The translations under genes and the position numbers were made by a program. Shown one piece after another: positions 9,901 to 17,053 of a stretch of 64,000 bases of DNA. This DNA is from Chryseobacterium sp. Leaf201. GTDB lineage: Bacteria; Bacteroidota; Bacteroidia; Flavobacteriales; Weeksellaceae. The notes under the pieces were generated by a model, which searched no databases, was not told the origin of the DNA, and saw only the letters and a list, made by a program, of their open reading frames with translations. The stretch lies in NCBI RefSeq assembly GCF_001421435.1, contig NZ_LMKA01000024.1:1-64000 (forward strand), in the 5' to 3' direction. How positions within the stretch are numbered: position 1 is the first letter of the stretch; each line of letters begins with the position of its first letter.

Positions 9901-11442
9901 GGATTCCCGCATTATTATTCAGTCACAGGCAACAGAAATGAAAATCTGACGGTTGATATCCCGGAATATATCAATGGAAGCTTTTTGTCTTCGTATTATG
10001 TATTTGAAAATTCTGCCCTGAAGCTTTTTGAAGACTTGGAGAGGCTGAAACGTGAGCCTTACGGCTGTTTCGAGCAGCTTTCCTCCACGGTATACCCGAA
10101 TGTTTTTATCCTGGATTATCTGGAATCAGTGGGTAAAATTGATGCCGGGACAAAGGATATAGTGGTGCAAAATATGAAAAAAGGCTTCCAGAAGATGTTG
10201 AGCTATAAGAACCGGGATGGGGGTTTCGGGTATTTCAGCGCTAGAGAATCAGATGTTTCACTTTCTGCATTTGCCTTGCTTGAATTCCGGGATCTGAAAA
10301 AATACATACCTGTCGATCAGAAAATCATCCGGGATCTGACGGCTTTTATCCTGTCAAAGAAAAACGGGAACGGGCTCTTTGAAGTAAGGAAAAGTTATGA
10401 AATCAATAATCCGTATTCAGAATACGCATGGTCAAGGGATATGTATGTTGTATACGCCCTTTCAAAGCTTGGTTTTAAGAAAGAAATTGAAGATGCTTAT
10501 GACGTAAGCCTGAAAAAAGCAATGGCGACAAAAGATTCGTACCAGCTTGCTTTAATGGCCAATGTTGCCTTTAACCTTAATAAAACCCGTGATTATACCG
10601 CTGTTGTCTCTCTTTTGAATGAACAGTTTGAACGTAAAAATATAAATCCGGGTATTACATTTACAGGCTCAAAAGGAAAATCTGCCAACGCAGAAACACT
10701 GTCACTTTACATGATGGCCCTGCAGAAAGATACCAGGCTTAATGAACAGGAAATCAGGAATATTACCAATGCTTTAATTGAATATAACGGGTATTATGGC
10801 TTTGGATCCACGCAGGCTACCAGCCTGGCACTGGAAGTACTGTCTGAATTCTTTTCTGAAAATGAAAAACTGTACGGAACGCAGAAGCCCGATATTAAAA
10901 TCAATAATGCGGAAATTTCACCCAATGTAAATATAACATCTGCTTATAAAACCGGGAAAAATGAAATTAGTATTGACTTTCCGATCTTTCAGAAAGGGCT
11001 GCCTTATACACTCGAATATCAATATTACAGCCTGCAGCCTCCGAAAAGTTCAGAGATTCCTTTGATGATGGAAACAAAGCTGAAATCTCAGACGGCAAAA
11101 ACAGGGGAGACCAACAGGATGACGGTAACCGTTAAAAATAAAATCAATAATCCGTTACCCATGGTCACCGCAAAAATCGGGATTCCTGCCGGGCTTACGC
11201 TGCAGAATGCGCTCTTAAAAGACTTGCTGGATAAAAAGCAGGTGTCTTATTATGAAGTTTTTGATAATTATCTCGTGCTGTATTGGGAACATTTTCATGC
11301 CGGGGAAACGAAAATAATCAATCTTGACCTGAAAGCAGAATTTGCAGGAACATATACCGGGAAAAGCAGCAATGTCTATCTCTACTATATGCCCGAAGCA
11401 AAATACTGGAACGAAGGAATCAAGGCTGAAATCGAGCCCTGA
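6907..11442 (+). CDS. Alpha-2-macroglobulin family protein with inserted TonB-plug-like domain
   Basis: 1511 aa with an N-terminal signal peptide ending near V-L-N-A-Q. The first ~500 residues look like macroglobulin MG domains (Y-I-Q-T-S-H-V-F-Y-K-P-G-E opening). About 538-600 resembles a carboxypeptidase regulatory-like fold. Residues 672-800 are plug-like: E-V-V-V-T-G, N-V-M-I-R-G, P-L-F-I-V-D-G-V-P-V, V-N-S-V-T-V-L-K-D, S-L-Y-G-S-R-G-A-N-G-V-I. After that comes the thioester region Y-G-C-F-E-Q with Cys1054 and Gln1057, the CxEQ pattern of thioester macroglobulins, then an alpha-helical domain and a receptor-binding-like end. The protein probably traps proteases or captures substrates in the envelope. 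A plug-like domain in place of an ordinary bait region is unusual. It is translationally close (3 nt) to the broken receptor gene. Confidence 0.85.
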   Translation: MNWKVTAYLMCIFLFSVTVLNAQHQFEDFRKEKTYIQTSHVFYKPGETMDFKIYVVNALDNLPAALSRVVNFEMTDPSGSVVSRSKYEIKNGHAEGYFSFNKEMKGGIYKMKAYTDWMQNESGKNIFEKEITLQKIGSPRILMKLDFPKKGYGAGDEVLADFSMRSLANLPVPFYEADFTVMHNGEKMSGGKLLTDKDGKHRLKFKLPDPLKSSDALLTVKVDFDGFTESISRNIPVVLNNLDVKFMPEGGTLISGIEQNIAFKIVDEFEKPVDATLAVFNQNHEKITEVAAYNFGMGSFNLTPEKGETYYAKVLKPENITDAYPLPDPKDDGVVFNLRKENRQIQFRLAAKEEKTVMIKGDFRGKEIYHHQLVLKNGETDLMLSENDFPAGICRFTVFENNIPLAERIVFTNQEQQLNIKIKPSKQHYLPREKVILDIETEDQNGRPVPANLAVSVVDDKLWTYADDKQNHIVSWLLMDSELRGKIEKPPFYFDPKEDKAKKNKSLDLVMLTNGYRYFELIPEVTKAYKYKYLPEKRNPVYGMVEDENSKPVKAEVFLLEENYSGKNKIIKQVTGESGEFYFTDLTSFSGNYKIIAKSFQPRQKVKIKILAYRLNINPLTRKTMNNIDVDEVIIEAVEKTNAKEIKNQMPGITKPAGIRKAADTIKSQEISEVVVTGALGLKKKEALSNSVTLVRSAEINNPGYASVLNGKVAGLHISSPANQMNGNVMIRGARSATNKSPLFIVDGVPVEHFSLNINPDDVNSVTVLKDAAATSLYGSRGANGVILITSAKHGNSTIKFDVTPETYFAVSSVPGDSLTVYAQARQFAYPVYETANTSYRFDYREIIYWNPVVETDKNGKAKIEFYNSDANTTFRVLTEGISASGLVGRNETAYAAQSMISIDAKIPQYLTRTDEMVIPVVIKNNSSETKTMTMNVIVPNRVNLMESDSLITLKPLESGRLLVKVRTDETVNSNIQFVVRSADFRETVILPFSVGEKGFPHYYSVTGNRNENLTVDIPEYINGSFLSSYYVFENSALKLFEDLERLKREPYGCFEQLSSTVYPNVFILDYLESVGKIDAGTKDIVVQNMKKGFQKMLSYKNRDGGFGYFSARESDVSLSAFALLEFRDLKKYIPVDQKIIRDLTAFILSKKNGNGLFEVRKSYEINNPYSEYAWSRDMYVVYALSKLGFKKEIEDAYDVSLKKAMATKDSYQLALMANVAFNLNKTRDYTAVVSLLNEQFERKNINPGITFTGSKGKSANAETLSLYMMALQKDTRLNEQEIRNITNALIEYNGYYGFGSTQATSLALEVLSEFFSENEKLYGTQKPDIKINNAEISPNVNITSAYKTGKNEISIDFPIFQKGLPYTLEYQYYSLQPPKSSEIPLMMETKLKSQTAKTGETNRMTVTVKNKINNPLPMVTAKIGIPAGLTLQNALLKDLLDKKQVSYYEVFDNYLVLYWEHFHAGETKIINLDLKAEFAGTYTGKSSNVYLYYMPEAKYWNEGIKAEIEP

Positions 11443-11558
11443 AATATAAATGTTCATGAAAAATCAGAAATTACTGAAACCTTTTTTAATTTCTGCATCC
11501 TTATATAAACAGGTACAACCAAAATAATGGATTGTATAAGATTATTAAAATAATACAT

Positions 11559-13622
11559 ATGAAAAAAATAGGGACAACACTCCTGGCTTTGGCTTCACTC
11601 GCAGGCTGCAAAACCAAAACAGTTTCAGATTCACCTAAAGAATCAAAAACATTAAGTATTGAAAAAGACAGGGACCGGGACGGGATAAAGAACAGCCGCG
11701 ATAAATGTCCGGAAGCTGCCGGACCTGCTGAAAATAAAGGCTGTCCATGGCCGGATATGGACAGTGATGAAACTCCTGATAAAGACGATGCATGCAAAGA
11801 GATGGCCGGGCCTGTTGAAAACAACGGATGCCCGTGGCCCGAGACGGATGGAGACGGAGTGATTGATAAAGACGATGCATGCCCTGCAGTAGCCGGTCCT
11901 GCCGAAAATAACGGATGCCCGTGGCCGGATACGGATGCCGACGGTATCCTGGATAAAGACGATGCATGCCCTACCGTTCCCGGACTGCCGGAATACAACG
12001 GCTGCCCGAAACCTAAAAAGTTGACTGCCTCAGAAGTTGAATATTCATTTGAAAGTGTGGTTGTAACCGGTTCACAAAAAAAGCAGCCGCGTCTTTCATC
12101 AAAACCGGTAAAACCTGTAAAGCAGGCTAAAGCGGCTACCGATAACAAAGTATACAGTAAAAAAATAACAACGGTAAAAGGGAAAAAAGGGCCCAGGCAA
12201 CTCAGCAACACCGACGAAGAATACAATGCACTGGTAGAAAACCCTTTTGAAACGGCGAAAAACCAGCCGCTGTCTACCTTTTCCATTGATGTGGACAATG
12301 CTTCCTACTCAAATATCAGAAGAATGATCAATTACGGGAATGTTGTGGATAAAGATGCTGTAAGAGTAGAGGAAATGATGAACTATTTCACGTACGGTTA
12401 CCCTCAGCCGGAAAACAGGCAGCCTTTTTCCATCAATACAGAATACAGCGATGCACCCTGGAATCCCGGGCATAAGCTTTTAAAAATAGGGCTTCAGGGT
12501 AAAAATATCGCAATGGATGACCTGCCGCAGTCCAATATTATTTTCCTGATCGATGTTTCTGGTTCTATGGATGAAAGCAATAAGCTTCCGCTGCTGAAAT
12601 CTTCTCTGAAGGTACTGCTGAACCAGCTGAGGCCGCAGGATAAAGTAGGAATTGTGGTGTATGCCGGAAATGCCGGAATGGTGCTGGCCCCGACTTCCGC
12701 AGCAGAAAAAGAGACCATTATCAATGCTTTGGACCATCTGCAGGCAGGCGGAAGTACGGCAGGCGGAGCCGGAATTGAACTGGCTTATAAACTGGCGAAG
12801 GAAAATTTCATCAAAGGCGGGAATAACCGTGTGGTCCTGGCAACAGACGGGGATTTCAATGTGGGGGTTTCTTCTGAAAAAGACCTGGAAACGTTGATCG
12901 AAGAAAAAAGAAAGACGGGGATCTTCCTTACCTGCCTCGGGTACGGAATGGGTAATTACAAAGACAACCGCCTGGAAATCCTTGCCGACAAAGGAAACGG
13001 CAACTATGCTTATATTGATAACCTGCAGGAAGCCAATAAGTTTCTGGGGAGGGAATTTGCGGGAAGCATGTACGCAATTGCAAAAGACGTAAAAATCCAG
13101 ATTGAATTTAACCCGAAATGGGTGAAGTCTTATCGGTTAATCGGGTATGAAAACAGGAAACTGAGAAATGAAGATTTTACGGATGATAAGATTGACGCGG
13201 GAGAGCTGGGAAGCGGGCATACCGTAACGGCCCTGTATGAAGTTGTTCCGGCGGGTGTAAATTCAGAGTTCGCTCCGAAAGAAACCAAATTAAAATATGC
13301 TCCGGCGTCAGGTACTCAGAATTTCGGAGATGAGCTGGCCACCATAAAATTCAGGTATAAAAAGCCGGATGGCGATACCAGTTCAGAAATGGTAAAAGTG
13401 GTAAAGAACACCGCAGAACAGCTGGCGCAGGCAAGTCCGGATTACAAATTCGCCTCTTCGGTGGCATGGTTCGGGCTGGTGCTGAGACAGTCGAAATTAA
13501 TTAAAGAAAAAGATCTTCAGAAAATCGAAGGTCTCGCAAAAGAGGGTAAAAACACAGATGAAGAAGGCTACCGTTCTGAATTTATAAGGTTAGTTCAAAG
13601 TTATCAGTCAGTTCAGAAGTAG
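11559..13622 (+). CDS. VWA-domain lipoprotein with calcium-type aspartate repeats
   Basis: 687 aa from ATG 11559, which gives M-K-K-I-G-T-T-L-L-A-L-A-S-L-A-G-C, a lipoprotein signal; a TTG nine codons upstream is unlikely. Residues about 45-150 hold four thrombospondin-type-3-like repeats of D-x-D-G-x-x-D-K-D-D-A-C. Residues 165-171 read E-S-V-V-V-T-G, the same motif as in the neighbouring macroglobulin. A von Willebrand A domain follows, with the metal-site motif D332-V-S-G-S-M and T-D-G-D-F-N. The C-terminus resembles the YfbK-type DUF3520 region. Envelope anchoring and protein-protein contact are expected; the partner is unknown. A terminator follows directly. Confidence 0.88.
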   Translation: MKKIGTTLLALASLAGCKTKTVSDSPKESKTLSIEKDRDRDGIKNSRDKCPEAAGPAENKGCPWPDMDSDETPDKDDACKEMAGPVENNGCPWPETDGDGVIDKDDACPAVAGPAENNGCPWPDTDADGILDKDDACPTVPGLPEYNGCPKPKKLTASEVEYSFESVVVTGSQKKQPRLSSKPVKPVKQAKAATDNKVYSKKITTVKGKKGPRQLSNTDEEYNALVENPFETAKNQPLSTFSIDVDNASYSNIRRMINYGNVVDKDAVRVEEMMNYFTYGYPQPENRQPFSINTEYSDAPWNPGHKLLKIGLQGKNIAMDDLPQSNIIFLIDVSGSMDESNKLPLLKSSLKVLLNQLRPQDKVGIVVYAGNAGMVLAPTSAAEKETIINALDHLQAGGSTAGGAGIELAYKLAKENFIKGGNNRVVLATDGDFNVGVSSEKDLETLIEEKRKTGIFLTCLGYGMGNYKDNRLEILADKGNGNYAYIDNLQEANKFLGREFAGSMYAIAKDVKIQIEFNPKWVKSYRLIGYENRKLRNEDFTDDKIDAGELGSGHTVTALYEVVPAGVNSEFAPKETKLKYAPASGTQNFGDELATIKFRYKKPDGDTSSEMVKVVKNTAEQLAQASPDYKFASSVAWFGLVLRQSKLIKEKDLQKIEGLAKEGKNTDEEGYRSEFIRLVQSYQSVQK
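11690..12005 (+). repeat. Tandem 78-bp coding repeats
   Basis: About four copies of a 26-codon unit (G-C-P-W-P-D-.-D-.-D-G, then D-K-D-D-A-C, then G-P-A-E-N-N) inside the VWA gene. Several runs, such as gataaagacgatgcatgc, are identical between copies, so copy number could vary by recombination. Confidence 0.9.
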
Positions 13623-13627
13623 TTGTC

Positions 13628-13660
13628 AGCAGGCATTGGAAACGGTGCCTGCTTTATTTT
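13628..13660 (+). terminator. Intrinsic terminator after the VWA gene
   Basis: Stem AGCAGGCA (13628-13635) with TGCCTGCT (13646-13653), a 10-nt loop, then TTATTTT. Confidence 0.85.
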
Positions 13661-13688
13661 AATCAGGAAAAAAAGAATAATAAAAATA

Positions 13689-13712
13689 AACTTTCAAATA
13701 TTATTGAAAGTT
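13689..13712. promoter_or_regulatory. Palindromic operator, site 1, at the GbsR/MarR promoter
   Basis: Perfect inverted repeat AACTTTCAA (13689-13697), 6-nt spacer, TTGAAAGTT (13704-13712). It overlaps the -33 TTG of the promoter at 13704. The left half and a matching right-half core recur with the same spacing at 14311-14334. Autoregulation by the adjacent MarR-type protein is the simplest reading. Confidence 0.65.
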
Positions 13713-13733
13713 CAAAAAATATAATTACATTTG
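13704..13733 (+). promoter_or_regulatory. Bacteroidota-type promoter for the GbsR/MarR regulator
   Basis: TTG at 13704-13706, 19-nt spacer, TACATTTG at 13726-13733, matching TTG-N17-23-TAnnTTTG. The start codon is 26 nt further on. Confidence 0.7.
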
Positions 13734-13758
13734 TATAAGAAATTAAAAGTTGAATACA

Positions 13759-14262
13759 ATGACACTTTCAGAAGCCAAAGAAAAATACATTCAGACGTGG
13801 GGGACATTTGCTACGAATTGGGGAATCAACCGTACCATGGCGCAGGTGCATGCTTTGCTTCTGGCAACCGGAAAACCTTTATCTACCGATGAGGTAATGG
13901 AGCAGCTGGAAATTTCCAGAGGAAATGCCAACATGAATCTTAGGGCCCTGATGGACTGGGGAATTGTAAAGAAAGAATTTGTAAAAGGTGACCGGAAAGA
14001 ATATTTCACCGCCGAAAAAGATGTCTGGTTTCTATTCAAGCAGATTACCAAAGAACGCAGGAAAAGAGAGATTGAACCGGTGATTTCCTTTCTGGAAGAA
14101 CTGAAGAACATTGAAGACGGGAATTCTGAAGAAGCAAAAGAATTTATTAAATTAATGGATGAATTCAGTTCCGTAACCGGGAAAATCAATAACATCATGG
14201 ATCTGGCCATTAAAAGCGATGACCACTGGCTGGTAGGCAAGATCACCAACTTATTAAAATAA
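13759..14262 (+). CDS. GbsR/MarR family transcriptional regulator
   Basis: 167 aa from ATG 13759; a TTG three codons upstream is in frame but less likely. The N-terminal half is a winged helix-turn-helix: G-I-N-R-T-M-A-Q-V-H-A-L-L-L, then L-S-T-D-E-V-M-E-Q-L-E-I-S-R-G-N-A-N-M-N-L-R-A-L and a wing at K-G-D-R-K-E-Y-F. The C-terminal half is helical and probably forms the dimer. This pattern is that of GbsR-type repressors. A perfect palindrome lies over its promoter and a close copy lies before the next gene, so it probably represses itself and the downstream membrane-protein run. The ligand is unknown. Confidence 0.9.
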   Translation: MTLSEAKEKYIQTWGTFATNWGINRTMAQVHALLLATGKPLSTDEVMEQLEISRGNANMNLRALMDWGIVKKEFVKGDRKEYFTAEKDVWFLFKQITKERRKREIEPVISFLEELKNIEDGNSEEAKEFIKLMDEFSSVTGKINNIMDLAIKSDDHWLVGKITNLLK

Positions 14263-14277
14263 ATAAGCAGATAAGAT

Positions 14278-14300
14278 AAAAAGGACTCAGTTCCTTTTTT
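14278..14300 (+). terminator. Intrinsic terminator after the GbsR/MarR regulator
   Basis: AAAAAGGA (14278-14285), loop CTCAGT, TCCTTTTT (14292-14299), ending in a T run. Confidence 0.75.
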
Positions 14301-14310
14301 ATTTCAGGTA

Positions 14311-14334
14311 AACTTTCAATAATTACTGAAAATA
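14311..14334. promoter_or_regulatory. Palindromic operator, site 2
   Basis: AACTTTCAA, 6-nt spacer, then CTGAAAATA. The left arm is identical to site 1 and the right arm keeps the TGAAA core at the same spacing. It ends 13 nt before the ATG of the first small membrane-protein gene, where it could block transcription or initiation. Confidence 0.55.
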
Positions 14335-14347
14335 TAATATTTATAAG

Positions 14348-14692
14348 ATGTTCAATATCCTTTCATACCTGCTTTTTCTTTTGGTGAGCTCATACATCAC
14401 GGTGGATGTGGGAAGGAGGTGTTATCAGGCAGGAAAGTATTATCTGGAATATCTGATCCACGATTCACAGCTCTGCCAGACCATCAACAGGATCCTGTTA
14501 GGCTGTTATTACCTGATCAACCTCGGATATATTGCAGTCAGCCTGACTAGCTGGGAGCAGGTAAATTCTATAGGGCAGCTTTTGGCCGTAACGGCTGTAC
14601 GCATCGGAAATATGGTTCTGATTCTGTGTATCCTGCATTACATCAACATTTTTACCCTTTATTTTTTAAGAAAAAATTTAACCATAAAATAA
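14348..14692 (+). CDS. Small integral membrane protein, unknown
   Basis: 114 aa. About three hydrophobic segments are visible: residues 1-20, about 45-66 (G-C-Y-Y-L-I-N-L-G-Y-I-A-V) and about 78-105 (V-R-I-G-N-M-V-L-I-L-C-I-L). I do not recognise a family. The gene begins just after operator site 2 and ends 9 nt before another small membrane-protein gene, so the pair probably forms a complex and is controlled by the GbsR/MarR protein. Confidence 0.7.
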   Translation: MFNILSYLLFLLVSSYITVDVGRRCYQAGKYYLEYLIHDSQLCQTINRILLGCYYLINLGYIAVSLTSWEQVNSIGQLLAVTAVRIGNMVLILCILHYINIFTLYFLRKNLTIK

Positions 14693-14701
14693 AAAACGAT
14701 T

Positions 14702-15106
14702 ATGACAGCAGCCATCCTAACCACAGCAACGTACAATTTTTCAGCGTACATGATTTATTTACCGGTAGTTATCGTGCTTACCGTATTGGTTTCACAGTTC
14801 CTGTTCAGGAATTCCAAAACCTTCATGATGGATATTTTTCACCAGAAAGAAGACATCGCCATGGCCACAAATTCACTGTTCAAGATTGGCTTTTACCTCC
14901 TGAACATCGGTTTTGCCCTCTGTATTATCGAACTGTACACGATTACGACAATGGAAAACCTGGTCGTGAGCCTGAGTGAAAAAATCGGGAAATTTTCAAT
15001 TTATCTGGGCGTAATGATGCTTCTTAACCTGTTGCTTTTCTTAAAAGGACGCAAACACGCTGTTAACAAAGACAAACAAATCAGAAATGAAAACACTGCT
15101 CTTTAA
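14702..15106 (+). CDS. Small integral membrane protein, unknown
   Basis: 134 aa with three hydrophobic stretches (about 12-33, 60-80 and 96-114) and a charged tail K-G-R-K-H-A-V-N-K-D-K-Q. No catalytic motif is visible. It follows the previous membrane-protein gene by 9 nt. The layout suggests a two-subunit membrane assembly, but no function can be read from the sequence. Confidence 0.7.
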   Translation: MTAAILTTATYNFSAYMIYLPVVIVLTVLVSQFLFRNSKTFMMDIFHQKEDIAMATNSLFKIGFYLLNIGFALCIIELYTITTMENLVVSLSEKIGKFSIYLGVMMLLNLLLFLKGRKHAVNKDKQIRNENTAL

Positions 15107-15183
15107 AATCTGGATGTATTTTACTTTTAAAATGCAGAATAAAAGAACCCGCGGGGATTTTTTAAACCTTTAAACTGATAGCC

Positions 15184-15255
15184 ATGAAAAATATCATCAT
15201 TCATCTGTTTCTGATTTTATATTTCGGAAGCAAAAATCGGAAAATAACCTTTTAA
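15184..15255 (+). CDS. Possible 23-aa hydrophobic peptide
   Basis: ATG at 15184 to TAA at 15255 gives a short peptide with one hydrophobic helix (I-I-I-H-L-F-L-I-L-Y-F) and a basic end. Its leader, ..gatagccATG, resembles that of the next gene, ..tacagccATG, and it lies 9 nt before it. It may be a real small membrane peptide or only the remnant of a longer gene. Confidence 0.3.
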   Translation: MKNIIIHLFLILYFGSKNRKITF

Positions 15256-15264
15256 ATTACAGCC

Positions 15265-15681
15265 ATGAGAACGTTTGTTAAACATGAATCCAATATTCAG
15301 CTGATATTGATTTTATTATTGATCTCAACTATTATTGCAGCCGTAATTTCAGGAACAGATTTCTTTGGTGTTGCATGTATTGCTGAATTTTTTCTCATTG
15401 CTTTAGTGCAATATACATTTAATGTTATTAAATATTTAAGTCCGGAATATGTAAATACAGATGCAAGAAAAGTTTATATGTTTCTTTCGACATATGTTAT
15501 TTCGGGCTTTTTAATCTGGATTATATTGATATTTTTTCCAAACAGAGATCTTGCATTCAAAAACTTATCTGAACTTTTATGCTTATCATGGCTGGTTCTT
15601 TCACCGTTACTAATTGTTATTTCTTTAAGTATAAGTGTCTCCGATTTTAATTTAAAAAAACAAAACCATGAAAACACTTAA
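15265..15681 (+). CDS. Four-helix membrane protein, unknown
   Basis: 138 aa with four clear hydrophobic segments (about 12-30, 33-55, 69-88 and 104-123). The end overlaps the next gene by 14 nt in another frame, so translation is probably coupled to the DCC oxidoreductase. No family is recognised. It is more AT-rich, with more A/T-ending codons, than most neighbours, which may reflect its hydrophobic content. Confidence 0.7.
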   Translation: MRTFVKHESNIQLILILLLISTIIAAVISGTDFFGVACIAEFFLIALVQYTFNVIKYLSPEYVNTDARKVYMFLSTYVISGFLIWIILIFFPNRDLAFKNLSELLCLSWLVLSPLLIVISLSISVSDFNLKKQNHENT

Positions 15682-16480
15682 AAACCATACCCTCATCTAC
15701 GACAACGAATGCCCGATGTGCAATGTCTATTCGGATGGCTTTATTAAAGCCGGAATGCTTGATGCCAACGGAAGGCAGGCTTTTACGGAACTGACCCTCA
15801 ATAATAAAAATACAATCGATTTCCGCCGGGCAAAAAATGAAATCGCTTTAATTGATCACGAAAAAAATAAAGTAATATACGGTTTGGATAGTCTGCTTCT
15901 GATCATTGGAAACTCCTTTCCGATATTGGCGAAAATTGCCAGGGTACAACCGCTGTACTGGTTTTTTAAAAAGCTGTATTCTTTTGTTTCTTACAACAGA
16001 AAGCAGATTATTCCGTCAGGAAAAGATCATACAGAGCAAGCGTGTATCCCGGATTTTAATCTGAAATACAGACTGGCTTACCTTATATTTGTGGTGGTGG
16101 TTTCATCCTACGTTTTGAGTTTGTTTACAGCGAAATCAGGATTAGGTTTAAATCAGAATTTTCTCAGGGAATTTATAATCTGTTTAGGGCAGATAGGCTG
16201 GCAGACCATATTTTTGAGAACTTATTTAAAAGAAAAAATAGGGGATTATCTTGGAAATATCATGACGGTTTCGCTGATCGGGACCCTGCTTTTAATCCCG
16301 GCTTTATTTACGGATTTTAATCCTGTTTTTTACCTGATGTATTTCGGGATTGTAGTTTCCATCATGTTTCTGGAACATATAAGAAGATGTAAAATATTGA
16401 AACTGAATTTCCTTCCGACTGTTTCATGGCTGATTTTCAGAATAACCGTTCTGGCAATAATCATATGGATAAGTTTTTAA
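15668..16480 (+). CDS. DCC-family thiol-disulfide oxidoreductase with membrane domain
   Basis: 270 aa. Residues 11-18 read Y-D-N-E-C-P-M-C, the CxxC active site of the DUF393/DCC family with its preceding aspartate. A thioredoxin-like N-terminal domain of about 120 residues is followed by a membrane domain of four to five helices (about 136-268). DCC proteins are usually about 120-140 aa, so this is a longer, membrane-fused form. It probably handles thiol chemistry near the membrane, with the overlapping upstream membrane protein as a candidate partner. The substrate is unknown. Confidence 0.8.
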   Translation: MKTLKNHTLIYDNECPMCNVYSDGFIKAGMLDANGRQAFTELTLNNKNTIDFRRAKNEIALIDHEKNKVIYGLDSLLLIIGNSFPILAKIARVQPLYWFFKKLYSFVSYNRKQIIPSGKDHTEQACIPDFNLKYRLAYLIFVVVVSSYVLSLFTAKSGLGLNQNFLREFIICLGQIGWQTIFLRTYLKEKIGDYLGNIMTVSLIGTLLLIPALFTDFNPVFYLMYFGIVVSIMFLEHIRRCKILKLNFLPTVSWLIFRITVLAIIIWISF

Positions 16481-16507
16481 CAGCAACTGAGTACTAATTA
16501 TAAGAAA

Positions 16508-16966
16508 ATGTCAATAATCCATTTACAGACTGTCATCAAAGCCGATATACAAACAGTTTTTGACCTGGCAAGAGACATTGACCTGCACCAGAAATCAACT
16601 TTTAAAACAGGTGAGAAAGCGATTGCGGGAAGAACTTCCGGCTTAATAGAACAGGGGGAAACAGTAACCTGGAGAGCAAAGCATTTAGGCTTTTACCAGA
16701 CGCATACTTCGGAAATTATAAATATGGAAAAACCAGATCAGTTCACGGATATCATGTTGAAAGGGACCTTTAAATCTCTCAGGCACCAGCATATTTTCAG
16801 GCAGGAAGGAGAAAATACCGTCATGACCGATATTTTTGAATTTGAATCTCCGCTGGGCATCATCGGAAAACTGTTTAACAGGTTCTTCCTTAAAAATTAT
16901 ATGACTGGTTTTCTTCTCGAACGGAATAAATTAATCAAAGCAACTGCAGAGATTAAAACCCGATAA
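16508..16966 (+). CDS. SRPBCC (START-like) ligand-binding protein
   Basis: 152 aa without a signal peptide. It starts with I-I-H-L-Q-T-V-I-K-A-D-I-Q-T-V-F-D-L-A-R-D and has the beta-rich centre and C-terminal helix of the SRPBCC fold, a cavity that binds lipids or other hydrophobic ligands. Such proteins often occur beside TIGR01777-type epimerases, and here the next gene is a broken one. The ligand is unknown. Confidence 0.85.
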   Translation: MSIIHLQTVIKADIQTVFDLARDIDLHQKSTFKTGEKAIAGRTSGLIEQGETVTWRAKHLGFYQTHTSEIINMEKPDQFTDIMLKGTFKSLRHQHIFRQEGENTVMTDIFEFESPLGIIGKLFNRFFLKNYMTGFLLERNKLIKATAEIKTR

Positions 16967-17053
16967 AAGCAAAGGTAATCATCATATTGAATTGTAAAGG
17001 AAAGCTTTATAAAGTGTCTGACTCAGTATTTTTTAATATCAAAACTCAAAAAA

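Noticed and set aside
11690-12005. Regular repeats that could suggest a CRISPR array
   Set aside because: The period is an exact multiple of three, the frame is open throughout and the units encode calcium-type aspartate repeats.
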